A stretch of DNA of 7,337 nt from Bryobacterales bacterium (GCA_025353235.1 JANXQZ010000028.1:1-7337), one strand, 5' to 3'; counted from the stretch's first letter, positions 1 to 6,334 are shown. The notes: generated by a model not told the origin, from the letters alone. Made by a program: numbers and translations.

Positions 1-832
1 TCTGACTTGGGCTAATAAACTCCACGTACGCCGGCTTGTTATTGATGGTCACGCTGATTCCGTCGAGAGACGTCGGAAGGCTTCCATTCACAATGTCAGT
101 CCCGGTCCAGCCTCGAGTCGTGCTCGTGAAATTCGATCCCAAAATCGTCACCCATGAATTGGGAGCCACGGTAGTCCCGAAGCTGGCGGCATTCACCACG
201 CCGTTGCTTGTGATGGTCGGCTTCGGTCCTCCTGTCGATGCCGCAGGCGTGAGTTGCACGCTCGACGTATAGATATGATCGCCAGTGAGCGCGTTGTTCC
301 CGTTCGCTGCGTTGCCTGCCACGTATAGCGTGACGGGTCCCGCATCGGTTGACGGCGGTGTCCAGTCAAACTCGAACGTCACGCCGCTGGACGTCCCGCT
401 GCGAGTGCCGGCGTCCGTATGCGATATGAATTGCACCGAGTTCGCACCACCGCAAGGCTTAGCATTTCCGTCGTCGCAGAAAGTTTGAGTGAACGAATCC
501 GTCGAGGTAAGATCGCCAGCCTGCGCCGTTGCCGGAGCGCTGTTCAGACGCGCGCTAAGCTCGAAGCCCCAACGCTTCTGAGCGGGGTCCGACACGTGAA
601 CAATAATGTGCTGCTTAACGCCCGACGAGTAAGTCGACCCGTTCGGCAACGCAATGGTAACGGACCCGGCGCCCCCGTTCAGCGCAGTCCCCGTGTGGCA
701 TTGAGTGCACGCGCCCGGGAAGTCGCCAGGCGCTCCCGTCACTCGCGGCGGCGGACCGAAGCTATGGCCGTACAAGCCGCTCGACCCCAACAGAAGAACT
801 CCCGTAGCAGCCACCCAATCGTGTTTGGTCAT
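1..832 (-). CDS. Secreted choice-of-anchor V protein with TIGR03437-type C-terminal domain (C-terminus beyond the window)
   Basis: Reading the minus strand from the CAT at 830-832 gives 277 codons with no stop before the left edge, so the C-terminus is missing. Residues 1-22 look like a signal peptide: MTKHDW, then a hydrophobic run with VLLLGSSG, probably cut near G22/H23. Residues 23-48 carry the GPPPRVTGAPGD...CTQCH segment typical of the choice-of-anchor V family; C42, C45 and H46 form a CxxCH motif that could bind c-type heme. Residues of about 50-195 form a beta-rich, Reeler-like region containing WGFELSAR and FEFDWTPP. From about residue 205 (ITSNGVVNAASFG) begins a domain resembling TIGR03437, common in Acidobacteriota. 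The protein is probably exported; its function is unknown. A stop codon five codons upstream (TAA at 845-847) rules out a longer start. The gene is transcribed away from the regulator at 958. Confidence 0.88.
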   Translation of the reverse strand, partial: MTKHDWVAATGVLLLGSSGLYGHSFGPPPRVTGAPGDFPGACTQCHTGTALNGGAGSVTIALPNGSTYSSGVKQHIIVHVSDPAQKRWGFELSARLNSAPATAQAGDLTSTDSFTQTFCDDGNAKPCGGANSVQFISHTDAGTRSGTSSGVTFEFDWTPPSTDAGPVTLYVAGNAANGNNALTGDHIYTSSVQLTPAASTGGPKPTITSNGVVNAASFGTTVAPNSWVTILGSNFTSTTRGWTGTDIVNGSLPTSLDGISVTINNKPAYVEFISPSQ

Positions 833-874
833 ACTCCGATTGTGTTAGTTCAACTGCTTGCAGGTCGTGATCGA

Positions 875-880
875 ATTGTA
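875..880 (-). promoter_or_regulatory. Possible -10 element for the minus-strand secreted protein gene
   Basis: On the minus strand this reads TACAAT, one base from the TATAAT consensus, preceded by a T-run. It lies about 42 bases upstream of the ATG at 832. No convincing -35 hexamer is found 15-18 bases further upstream (GGGCTC sits at the 17-base position). A GGAG lies only one base before the ATG, too close for a normal Shine-Dalgarno. This is a motif match only. Confidence 0.3.
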
Positions 881-942
881 AAAGAGTTGTGAAATCTGAG
901 CCCACACTGCTCGAAGCGGCTCCTAATGGACACGCCATACGC

Positions 943-948
943 TAAAAT
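943..948 (+). promoter_or_regulatory. Probable -10 element (TAAAAT) driving the signalling operon, near-leaderless
   Basis: TAAAAT differs from TATAAT by one base and lies nine bases before the ATG at 958. Transcription starting 6-8 bases downstream would begin at about 954-957, leaving almost no 5' leader. This fits the lack of any Shine-Dalgarno sequence before the ATG (CGGCTTGCG). No good -35 hexamer is visible at the usual distance (CTCCTA at the 17-base position), so an activator might help, or another promoter may lie further upstream in the 125-base divergent region. Confidence 0.45.
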
Positions 949-957
949 CGGCTTGCG

Positions 958-1632
958 ATGCAGACCATCCTAGTGATCGATGACGATGAGAGTCTGCGCG
1001 ACACCATCGCGATACTGCTGGAGCGCGAAGGCTTTCGGACGGTCCAGGCTGCGGACGGCAAACAAGGACTCGACCAGGCGTTAATCGCCAAACCGGACTT
1101 GATCCTCGTCGATCTTCGTCTCCCCTTAATTAGCGGCGTGGATCTGTGCAAACGATTGCGCAACTCCGGAGTCGCTACGCCGATCATCGTCTTGAGTGCC
1201 GTATGCGACGAACTCGACAAAGTGCTGCTGCTCGAAATCGGCGCCGACGATTATGTAGTGAAACCGTTTGGGACCCGGGAGTTGCTCGCTCGCATCCGTG
1301 CCGTGCTGCGCCGGTCGGGTGTGGAAAGCCACAAGCTGACAGCGTTTGCCGGTGTCGAAGTTGATCTGGAGCGGCGCGTGATTTCCCGGAACGGCGAGGC
1401 TATTAAGTTCACGCCTGCGGAGTACAATTTGCTGACCTATTTTTTACAGAACCCCGACCGCGTACTATCGCGAGATATGATTCTGAATTCAGTTTGGGGA
1501 TACGAATCGTTCCCGAACACGCGAACGGTGGACGCGCACGTGGTTCGTCTCAGGCAGAAGCTTGAGCCCGACCCCAACTGTCCACGCCACTTTCTCACCG
1601 TCCACCGGGTTGGCTACCGGTTCCTGCCATGA
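958..1632 (+). CDS. OmpR/PhoB-family DNA-binding response regulator
   Basis: A 224-residue two-component response regulator of normal family length. The receiver domain (about residues 2-120) has the acidic pair in VIDDDES (D8-D10), the phospho-acceptor D52 in LVDLRLP, S80 at the conserved Ser/Thr position and K102 in VVKPF. The C-terminal winged-helix domain (about 128-224) has the usual signatures: a recognition-helix region with TVDAHVVRLRQKL and the closing hairpin VHRVGYRFLP. On phosphorylation it should dimerise and bind DNA. It is first in a five-gene run ending in a histidine kinase, its likely partner. Its TGA overlaps the next start codon by 4 bp (ATGA), so translation is probably coupled. 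It may also control the divergent gene at its left, but no clear repeat operator was found between them. The targets are unknown. Confidence 0.96.
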   Translation: MQTILVIDDDESLRDTIAILLEREGFRTVQAADGKQGLDQALIAKPDLILVDLRLPLISGVDLCKRLRNSGVATPIIVLSAVCDELDKVLLLEIGADDYVVKPFGTRELLARIRAVLRRSGVESHKLTAFAGVEVDLERRVISRNGEAIKFTPAEYNLLTYFLQNPDRVLSRDMILNSVWGYESFPNTRTVDAHVVRLRQKLEPDPNCPRHFLTVHRVGYRFLP

Positions 1633-2006
1633 CCCGCATGGTGCTTATCGTCGAGGATAGCGAGACCTGCGCCGTCACGCTGCAAATCGCGCTGGAGTCC
1701 CTGCCCGATGTTGAGGTGCACGTGGCATCGTCAGCCCGCGCCGCGCTCAGCCTTCTGAACCGCTGCGCCCATCAGGTCGGGGTAGTAATTACAGACCTTC
1801 AGCTGCCTGGAATGAGCGGACTCGACCTGCTCGCCGACCTGCGCAAGCGCGAACGTTTTGCGCGGACGCCGGTGCTGATCATTAGCGGAGACAGCAACCC
1901 GCGTCTGCCGCAAATCGCGCAGGCTGCCGGGGCGGCCGCGTTCTTCATCAAGCCGTACTCGCCGGCAGAGGTACGTAAAACCGTGGAGCGACTCCTCACA
2001 TGCTAA
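1629..2006 (+). CDS. Stand-alone receiver-domain (CheY-like) response regulator
   Basis: A 125-residue protein that is a receiver domain and nothing more. The key residues are intact: the acidic pair E9/D10 in IVEDSE, phospho-acceptor D56 in ITDLQLPGMSG, S86 in IISGD and K108 in FIKPY. It should therefore accept phosphate but has no DNA-binding or enzymatic output. Such proteins act through protein contacts, as intermediates in a phosphorelay, or as phosphate sinks. No HPt domain is encoded in the window, so a classical relay would need parts from elsewhere. The start at 1629 overlaps the previous stop by 4 bp; an alternative ATG at 1638 would shorten it by three residues and would still keep the fold. 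No Shine-Dalgarno is visible, in keeping with coupling. The stop overlaps the next start by 7 bp (ATGCTAA). Confidence 0.93.
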   Translation: MTRMVLIVEDSETCAVTLQIALESLPDVEVHVASSARAALSLLNRCAHQVGVVITDLQLPGMSGLDLLADLRKRERFARTPVLIISGDSNPRLPQIAQAAGAAAFFIKPYSPAEVRKTVERLLTC

Positions 2007-3319
2007 AGCGCAGAATTCCTTGCATACTGACGCTGATCTTGATTCCGCTGTGTGGCCGCGCGCAGTCCGATCCGGACCTGCAAAAAATTCTTCAGCGCCT
2101 GGATCGCCTGGAGCAAGATAACCAGAAGTTACGGCAGGAGCTGCGAGAAGTGCGTCAAGCGCTCGCGGATTCTTCGGCGGAGCCAGTGAACGAGCGCCTC
2201 GACGTGCAAGAAAAGCGCACGGAAGAGCTGGCCCAGACCAAAGTGGAAACGTCCCAGCGCATGCCAGTCTCGCTCACGGGCATGCTGCTTTTCAACGCCT
2301 TCCACAACGGCCCCCTTAGCGGGACGTCTCAGAATCCGGTGGTAGCAGGCCTCCATTCGGGGCCGATTTCGGCGGGAGCTTCGTTGCGTCAAACTGTGCT
2401 CGGGCTGAAGTTTTCAGGTCCCGATTTGCCGGGCGGGGGAAAAGCGAGCGGGTCGTTGTATATGGACTTTTTCGCGGGCTCGCGCGAACCGGACGACCAT
2501 CTCCTGCGCATCCGCACGGCAACTGTGGACCTCGCCTGGAAAAACACCACGCTGACGTTCGGTCAAGACAAGCCGATCTTCGCCCCGCGCGAACCCGATT
2601 CACTGGCCCAAGTCGGCGTATCGCCGCTGACTGGCGCTGGCAACCTATGGGACTGGCAGCCCCAGGTTCGCATCGAGCAGCGCTTCCATTTTGGAGAAAA
2701 TTTCGGCTTGCGCGCGCAAGCTGGGATCTATCAAACCAGCGAAGGCGACGCATTCACCCCCGCCGCCTTGGCGAGAACCCTCGAACATGCCCGGCCGGGA
2801 TACGAAGGGCGCTTCCAATTCTGGAGCGGAGGGGAAGACCGCCGCATCGAGATCGCGCCGGGCTTCCATATCAGCGATACGCACGTGGCGGGCAGGTCGG
2901 TTCCATCCAGGCTCGTTTCACTCGACTGGCTGGTGCGTCCAGTGAAGGCCGTCGAGGTGACGGGCGCGTGGTTCCGCGGAGAGAACGTGGCCAACCTCGG
3001 AGCCCTTCGCCAAGGGTTCACCGTGCTCGGACCTTCCAGCGTGATCCCGATTCACAGCCTAGGAGGGTGGGCCCAAGTGGCCTATTACATCACACCCAAG
3101 TTGACCTTTCACATGTATGGAGGCCAGGAACGCGACCGTGCGTCCGACCTTAACGGCTCCGGTGTGAGCCGCAACTTCATCTATGCCGGAAACTTCATGT
3201 ATCGTCTCGGGCCGAACGTGCTGGCGAGCTTTGAGGCATCGCAGTCGCGGACGCTCTACGTTGTCAATGGGCTCCGTTTGAATAATCACTATGATCTTGC
3301 GCTGGCTTATCTCTTTTAG
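2000..3319 (+). CDS. Outer-membrane beta-barrel (porin-like) protein with N-terminal coiled coil
   Basis: A 439-residue protein. Residues 1-21 form a signal peptide (MLKRRIP, hydrophobic ILTLILIPL, likely cut after GRA). Cys18 lacks a proper lipobox (the residue before it is Leu), so a lipoprotein is unlikely. Residues 27-55 form a coiled coil with leucines at heptad spacing (LQRLDRLEQDNQKL), as in porins that carry a periplasmic trimerising coiled coil. From about residue 90 to the end the sequence alternates polar and hydrophobic residues in short strands with Gly/Asp turns, and it ends in AYLF; a C-terminal Phe is the usual outer-membrane barrel insertion signal. I cannot name its substrate or family: it resembles DcaP-type porins in layout only. 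A GGAG at 1985-1988, 11 bases before the ATG, is a weak ribosome site. The first codons overlap the receiver gene, and the last 29 bp overlap the cupredoxin gene. Confidence 0.82.
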   Translation: MLKRRIPCILTLILIPLCGRAQSDPDLQKILQRLDRLEQDNQKLRQELREVRQALADSSAEPVNERLDVQEKRTEELAQTKVETSQRMPVSLTGMLLFNAFHNGPLSGTSQNPVVAGLHSGPISAGASLRQTVLGLKFSGPDLPGGGKASGSLYMDFFAGSREPDDHLLRIRTATVDLAWKNTTLTFGQDKPIFAPREPDSLAQVGVSPLTGAGNLWDWQPQVRIEQRFHFGENFGLRAQAGIYQTSEGDAFTPAALARTLEHARPGYEGRFQFWSGGEDRRIEIAPGFHISDTHVAGRSVPSRLVSLDWLVRPVKAVEVTGAWFRGENVANLGALRQGFTVLGPSSVIPIHSLGGWAQVAYYITPKLTFHMYGGQERDRASDLNGSGVSRNFIYAGNFMYRLGPNVLASFEASQSRTLYVVNGLRLNNHYDLALAYLF

Positions 3320-4001
3320 CCTGCTGGTTTTGGCAGCATCTGGCGCGGAGGTCTCCGGGCAGGTTTCCCTGCGCGATTCGCGCGAGGCATCCGTGCGCAA
3401 GGATGGGGACTTCTCCGGCGTGGTGATCTCGCTGCAACCGCTGGACAGCCGCGAACCCCAGGCCCCGCCAGTGCGGCACGCCAGAATGCTGCAGAAGAAC
3501 AAAACGTTCACGCCGCATATTCTGCCGGTGCAAGTAGGCACGCTCGTGGATTTTCCGAATGCCGATCCCATCTTCCACAACGCGTTCTCAAGCTATAGCG
3601 GCCAGATTTTCGACATAGGCTTGTATCCGCCGGGCACGTCGCGCTCAGTCCGCTTTGGCCGTTCTGGAGTGGTGCGCGTATTCTGCAATATTCATCCCTC
3701 CATGAGCGCGATCATCATCGCGCTGAACACTCCCTACTTCACGCAAACCTTGCGCGACGGCAAGTTCTCGATGGTTGTTCCGCCCGGGAGGTACACCCTG
3801 CGCGTGTTCCATGAAAGAGCGACCGAGCAAAGCCTCGTCAACCTTGCGAGAGAGATACAAGTGGGAAGCGAACCGGTGACGGTACCGCCCATTGAGGTCT
3901 CGGAAGCCGGCTATCTGCTCGCGCCCCACAAGAACAAGTACGGCCGTTCGTACTCCACCGAGGGCGATGACCGATCCATTTATCCCGGCGTGAGGAAGTG
4001 A
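3291..4001 (+). CDS. Periplasmic cupredoxin (plastocyanin-like) with C-terminal carboxypeptidase-regulatory-like domain
   Basis: A 236-residue protein. Residues 1-19 are a signal peptide (MILRWLISFSLLVLAASGA), so it is exported. The cupredoxin fold spans about residues 20-143. Candidate type 1 copper ligands are all present: H96 in DPIFHNAFS, then C132, H135 and M138 in VFCNIHPSM. The pattern CxxHxxM after an upstream His is classic for blue copper proteins. Residues of about 147-210 (DGKFSMVVPPGRYTLRVFHE) resemble a small carboxypeptidase-regulatory-like beta-sandwich. The tail is charged (HKNKYGRSY). Related proteins are often annotated 'methylamine utilization protein', but nothing here supports a role in methylamine oxidation. 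It may carry electrons or bind copper ions. The start lies inside the barrel gene (29 bp overlap, no Shine-Dalgarno), chosen because only this ATG gives the full signal peptide. Confidence 0.85.
   Translation: MILRWLISFSLLVLAASGAEVSGQVSLRDSREASVRKDGDFSGVVISLQPLDSREPQAPPVRHARMLQKNKTFTPHILPVQVGTLVDFPNADPIFHNAFSSYSGQIFDIGLYPPGTSRSVRFGRSGVVRVFCNIHPSMSAIIIALNTPYFTQTLRDGKFSMVVPPGRYTLRVFHERATEQSLVNLAREIQVGSEPVTVPPIEVSEAGYLLAPHKNKYGRSYSTEGDDRSIYPGVRK
3992..3998 (+). promoter_or_regulatory. Shine-Dalgarno that decides the kinase start
   Basis: GAGGAAG is the clearest ribosome-binding site in the operon. It lies five bases before the ATG at 4004, which is workable spacing. The alternative GTG at 3998 would overlap the last base of this site, so initiation there is unlikely even though it would make a 4 bp GTGA overlap with the cupredoxin stop. 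Confidence 0.6.
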
Positions 4002-4003
4002 CG

Positions 4004-5746
4004 ATGCGGTTCCGCAATCCATCGCTATTGTGGAAGATCCTCCTCTCTACATCCATTTTCATCACCGCGCTGCTGGCTCTTGCCGGATGGACCGTGCAGG
4101 ACCAAGTGCTGCGCGCCATGTCCCAGAATTTGCAGAGCGAGATGCAAGGCAGTTTCCGCGCTTATGAATCGCTCTGGCAGGCCAGGGCCGAAATGCTGCG
4201 ATCCGTAAGCCTGGTTCTGAGCACGATGTCGGACGTTCGCGCTGCCTTTCGAACCAACGACAAAGCCACCATCCGAGACACTGCGGCTGAGATTTGGACC
4301 AAGATCTCGCAGACCAATGGCTTGTTCCTGGTGACGGATCCGCAGGGTAGCGTCATTGCCTCCCTCGGAGGCGATGACGACCTGGGTAACGAGGTTCCAG
4401 CGGTCCGGCAAGCGGCCCGAAACTTTCCCCGCCAGACATCTGGGTTCGTTTTGCAAAACGGCAAACTCTACCAGATGGTGGTGACGCCGGTGTATGTGGA
4501 GACCGATCGCGGTCTCGGTCTGTTGAACGTCTTAGTGGCCGGTTATCTTGTAGATAGCCGTGTGGCCGCCGATCTGAAGACCCGCACGGGGGGCAGCGAC
4601 TTCGTTTTCCTGGCGAGCGGATCGGCGCTTGCATCCACGTTGGACGGGGCCGTGAGCGCCCGCCTAGCTTCCCTGAAACCCGAGCCCAACAGCCTGGAAC
4701 GCATCGACTTGAACCATAGCCAATACGCCGTAATCGGGAGCCCCTTGCTGGACATGCAAGGGGCCACCGTTGGCGAGATCTTCATCGTCCGGTCCTTCGA
4801 GGCGGTTCGCCAGCGCATCGCAATGTTGCAGCGCAACTTCATCCTAACCTGGCTCGCCGCGATTCTGGCTGGCCTGGGCGGAAGCTATCTGCTCGCTCGT
4901 CGAATCCTCGATCCGGTGAAACAACTCGATCGCGCGGCGGCGCGAATCGCTCTTCAGGAATATCAAACGCGCGTGCCCAAAGCGGGTGACGACGAGCTAG
5001 GGCGCCTTGCCGATACCTTCAACGCCATGTGCAGTTCCATTCAGGAAGCGCGCGAAGAGCTCATTCGGCAGGAGCGCATTTCCACTATCGGGCGACTTTC
5101 CAGTTCCATCGTGCATGACCTGCGCAATCCTCTCGCTGCTATTTACGGCGGAGCCGAAATGCTGATGGACGGAGAGCTGAACGAATCTCAGGTGAAGCGC
5201 CTGGCGGCGAATATCTACCGCTCTTCGCGCGCGGTCAAGGATCTGCTGCAAGAGCTGGTGGATGTATCGCGCCAGCATGCGCAACCGGCCGAGGTCTGCC
5301 ATCTTCGCGATGTGATAGAGGCGGCTGCGGAGGTGCAGGCGGTGAACGCGGAATCGCAAGGCGTAAAAATATCGGTGAATGTGAGCGGCGATATTGAAGT
5401 TCCGCTGGAGCGGGCCCGCATCGAGCGCGTGTTCCTGAATCTGATCGGTAACGCTCTAGAGGCCATGCCGGACGGGGGCGAGATCAGCATCTCGGCCGAG
5501 CGAGCTCAAGGCGACGTTCTTGTGAAAGTGGAAGACACGGGCACCGGCATTCCCGAGAATATTCGCGCGCGCCTGTTTGAACCCTTTGTCAGTTCGGGGA
5601 AAAAGAACGGACTAGGGCTCGGCCTCGCGCTTTCCAGGCAGACCGTTCTGGACCACGGCGGCGACCTGTGGGTGGATCAGCAGGTCCGCCAGGGCGCCAC
5701 CTTCTGGGTTCGCTTGCCCGTCGAAGTTACCTCCGCAGCAGCTTAA
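4004..5746 (+). CDS. Membrane sensor histidine kinase (Cache-like sensor, HAMP, HisKA, HATPase)
   Basis: A 580-residue transmembrane kinase; a GTG two codons upstream (3998) is a less likely start. TM1 spans about residues 8-28 and TM2 279-298. The roughly 250 residues between them form a periplasmic sensor with two repeats like a double Cache domain (VTDPQGSVIASLGG, then YQMVVTPVY and LNVLVAGYLVD); I judge it closest to the dCache_3 type, by eye only. A HAMP linker follows (about 297-350, with DPVKQLD and DELGRLADTFNAM). The HisKA helix carries phospho-acceptor H371 in VHDLRNPLA. The ATPase domain has the N-box (N483 in NLIGNALEAMP), G1 box (D511 in EDTGTGIP), F-box (LFEPF) and G2 box (NGLGLGLALSR from about 535). 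There is no attached receiver or cytoplasmic PAS domain. It probably phosphorylates the regulators at 958 and 1629. The signal is unknown. Confidence 0.95.
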   Translation: MRFRNPSLLWKILLSTSIFITALLALAGWTVQDQVLRAMSQNLQSEMQGSFRAYESLWQARAEMLRSVSLVLSTMSDVRAAFRTNDKATIRDTAAEIWTKISQTNGLFLVTDPQGSVIASLGGDDDLGNEVPAVRQAARNFPRQTSGFVLQNGKLYQMVVTPVYVETDRGLGLLNVLVAGYLVDSRVAADLKTRTGGSDFVFLASGSALASTLDGAVSARLASLKPEPNSLERIDLNHSQYAVIGSPLLDMQGATVGEIFIVRSFEAVRQRIAMLQRNFILTWLAAILAGLGGSYLLARRILDPVKQLDRAAARIALQEYQTRVPKAGDDELGRLADTFNAMCSSIQEAREELIRQERISTIGRLSSSIVHDLRNPLAAIYGGAEMLMDGELNESQVKRLAANIYRSSRAVKDLLQELVDVSRQHAQPAEVCHLRDVIEAAAEVQAVNAESQGVKISVNVSGDIEVPLERARIERVFLNLIGNALEAMPDGGEISISAERAQGDVLVKVEDTGTGIPENIRARLFEPFVSSGKKNGLGLGLALSRQTVLDHGGDLWVDQQVRQGATFWVRLPVEVTSAAA

Positions 5747-6311
5747 AGCCATGATTGATGCCTTGCTTTTGATTGACTGCCAGATCGATCCATAGCAGCG
5801 CCAGCGGCTCAAGCAAGCGCGCGTTGGTCAGCGGTCCCACATCCACCGGATCCAGGCCTGCATCTTCAATTAGGCCGCGCACGATGTCCTTTGCCGCTTG
5901 GTCGTCACCGCAGAAAAAGCCATCAGCTTTCTGCGCGCCGAATTGCGCGTTGCCAAACAGCGGCGCGCCGATGGTGTTGAAGGCCTTGACCACTTTGGCG
6001 CCCTTGGCCCATTTGGATGCCTGCTCCGCAGCCGAGGTCGTGGTGCCGACCAGGAGGCTTTTCATATCCGGCGAGAGGGGATTGACGCAATCGATGAGCA
6101 CCTTGCCGCTCAGATCGCCAGCGGATTTGATGGCTTCCTCGGCAGCTTGCCACGGTACGCACAAGGCCACGACACTGGCTCCGGACACCGCCTCGGCATT
6201 GGCGTCTCGTTTGCCAAGTTTGATTTCGTGGCCCTTCGCTGTCCACAGTCGGCCCAGCGCTCCGCCGACATTCCCGGCACCAAGGATTGCAATTTTCAGA
6301 TTTTGTCCCAT
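5727..6311 (-). CDS. NADPH-dependent F420 reductase-like / NADP-binding oxidoreductase, shortened
   Basis: A 194-residue protein. It opens with a Rossmann dinucleotide fold: KIAILGAGNVGGALG gives G11xG13xxG16, and the following GKRD (33-36) lies where the family reads the NADP 2'-phosphate. Later family landmarks are present: VLIDCVNPL, TTSAAEQ, VVKAFNTIGA and, near the end, LEPLALLWIDLA...FKLLRR. This matches the 'NADP oxidoreductase, coenzyme F420-dependent' family (PF03807). The name does not show that F420 is used, and most bacterial members of this type act on unknown substrates. The stretch between KRD (34-36) and the strand SVVALCVPW (46-54) is only about 10 residues, where relatives I recall have about 30, so roughly 20 residues seem to be missing in frame. 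It is convergent with the kinase and their coding ends overlap by 20 bp, leaving no room for a terminator between them. Confidence 0.88.
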   Translation of the reverse strand: MGQNLKIAILGAGNVGGALGRLWTAKGHEIKLGKRDANAEAVSGASVVALCVPWQAAEEAIKSAGDLSGKVLIDCVNPLSPDMKSLLVGTTTSAAEQASKWAKGAKVVKAFNTIGAPLFGNAQFGAQKADGFFCGDDQAAKDIVRGLIEDAGLDPVDVGPLTNARLLEPLALLWIDLAVNQKQGINHGFKLLRR

Positions 6312-6317
6312 TCACAA

Positions 6318-6326
6318 ATGCTAGCA
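6318..6326 (-). promoter_or_regulatory. Extended -10 promoter for the oxidoreductase, likely leaderless
   Basis: The minus strand reads TGC followed by TAGCAT: an extended -10 (TGn) plus a hexamer matching TATAAT at four of six positions. Six bases (TTGTGA) separate it from the ATG at 6311, so the transcript would begin at or very near the start codon. There is no Shine-Dalgarno, which agrees. No strong -35 is visible. This promoter would let the gene be expressed apart from the efflux adaptor upstream. Confidence 0.45.
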
Positions 6327-6334
6327 GTTGAATT

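Noticed and set aside
419..892. 157-codon plus-strand reading frame
   Set aside because: It lies opposite the choice-of-anchor V gene; its product is Arg-rich and low-complexity with no domain, while the minus frame has a signal peptide and clear motifs.
853..911. ACTGCT repeated at 853-858 and 906-911 as a regulator binding site
   Set aside because: A six-base match 53 bases apart is expected by chance and does not have the roughly 11-base spacing of OmpR-type direct repeats.
2647..3153. 168-codon plus-strand frame inside the barrel gene
   Set aside because: An alternative frame of a GC-rich gene; its product is rich in Arg, Pro and Gly without recognisable structure, while the main frame has a complete barrel with a C-terminal Phe.
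3998..4003. GTG start for the kinase with a 4 bp overlap
   Set aside because: The Shine-Dalgarno GAGGAAG would overlap this GTG; it is placed properly for the ATG at 4004.
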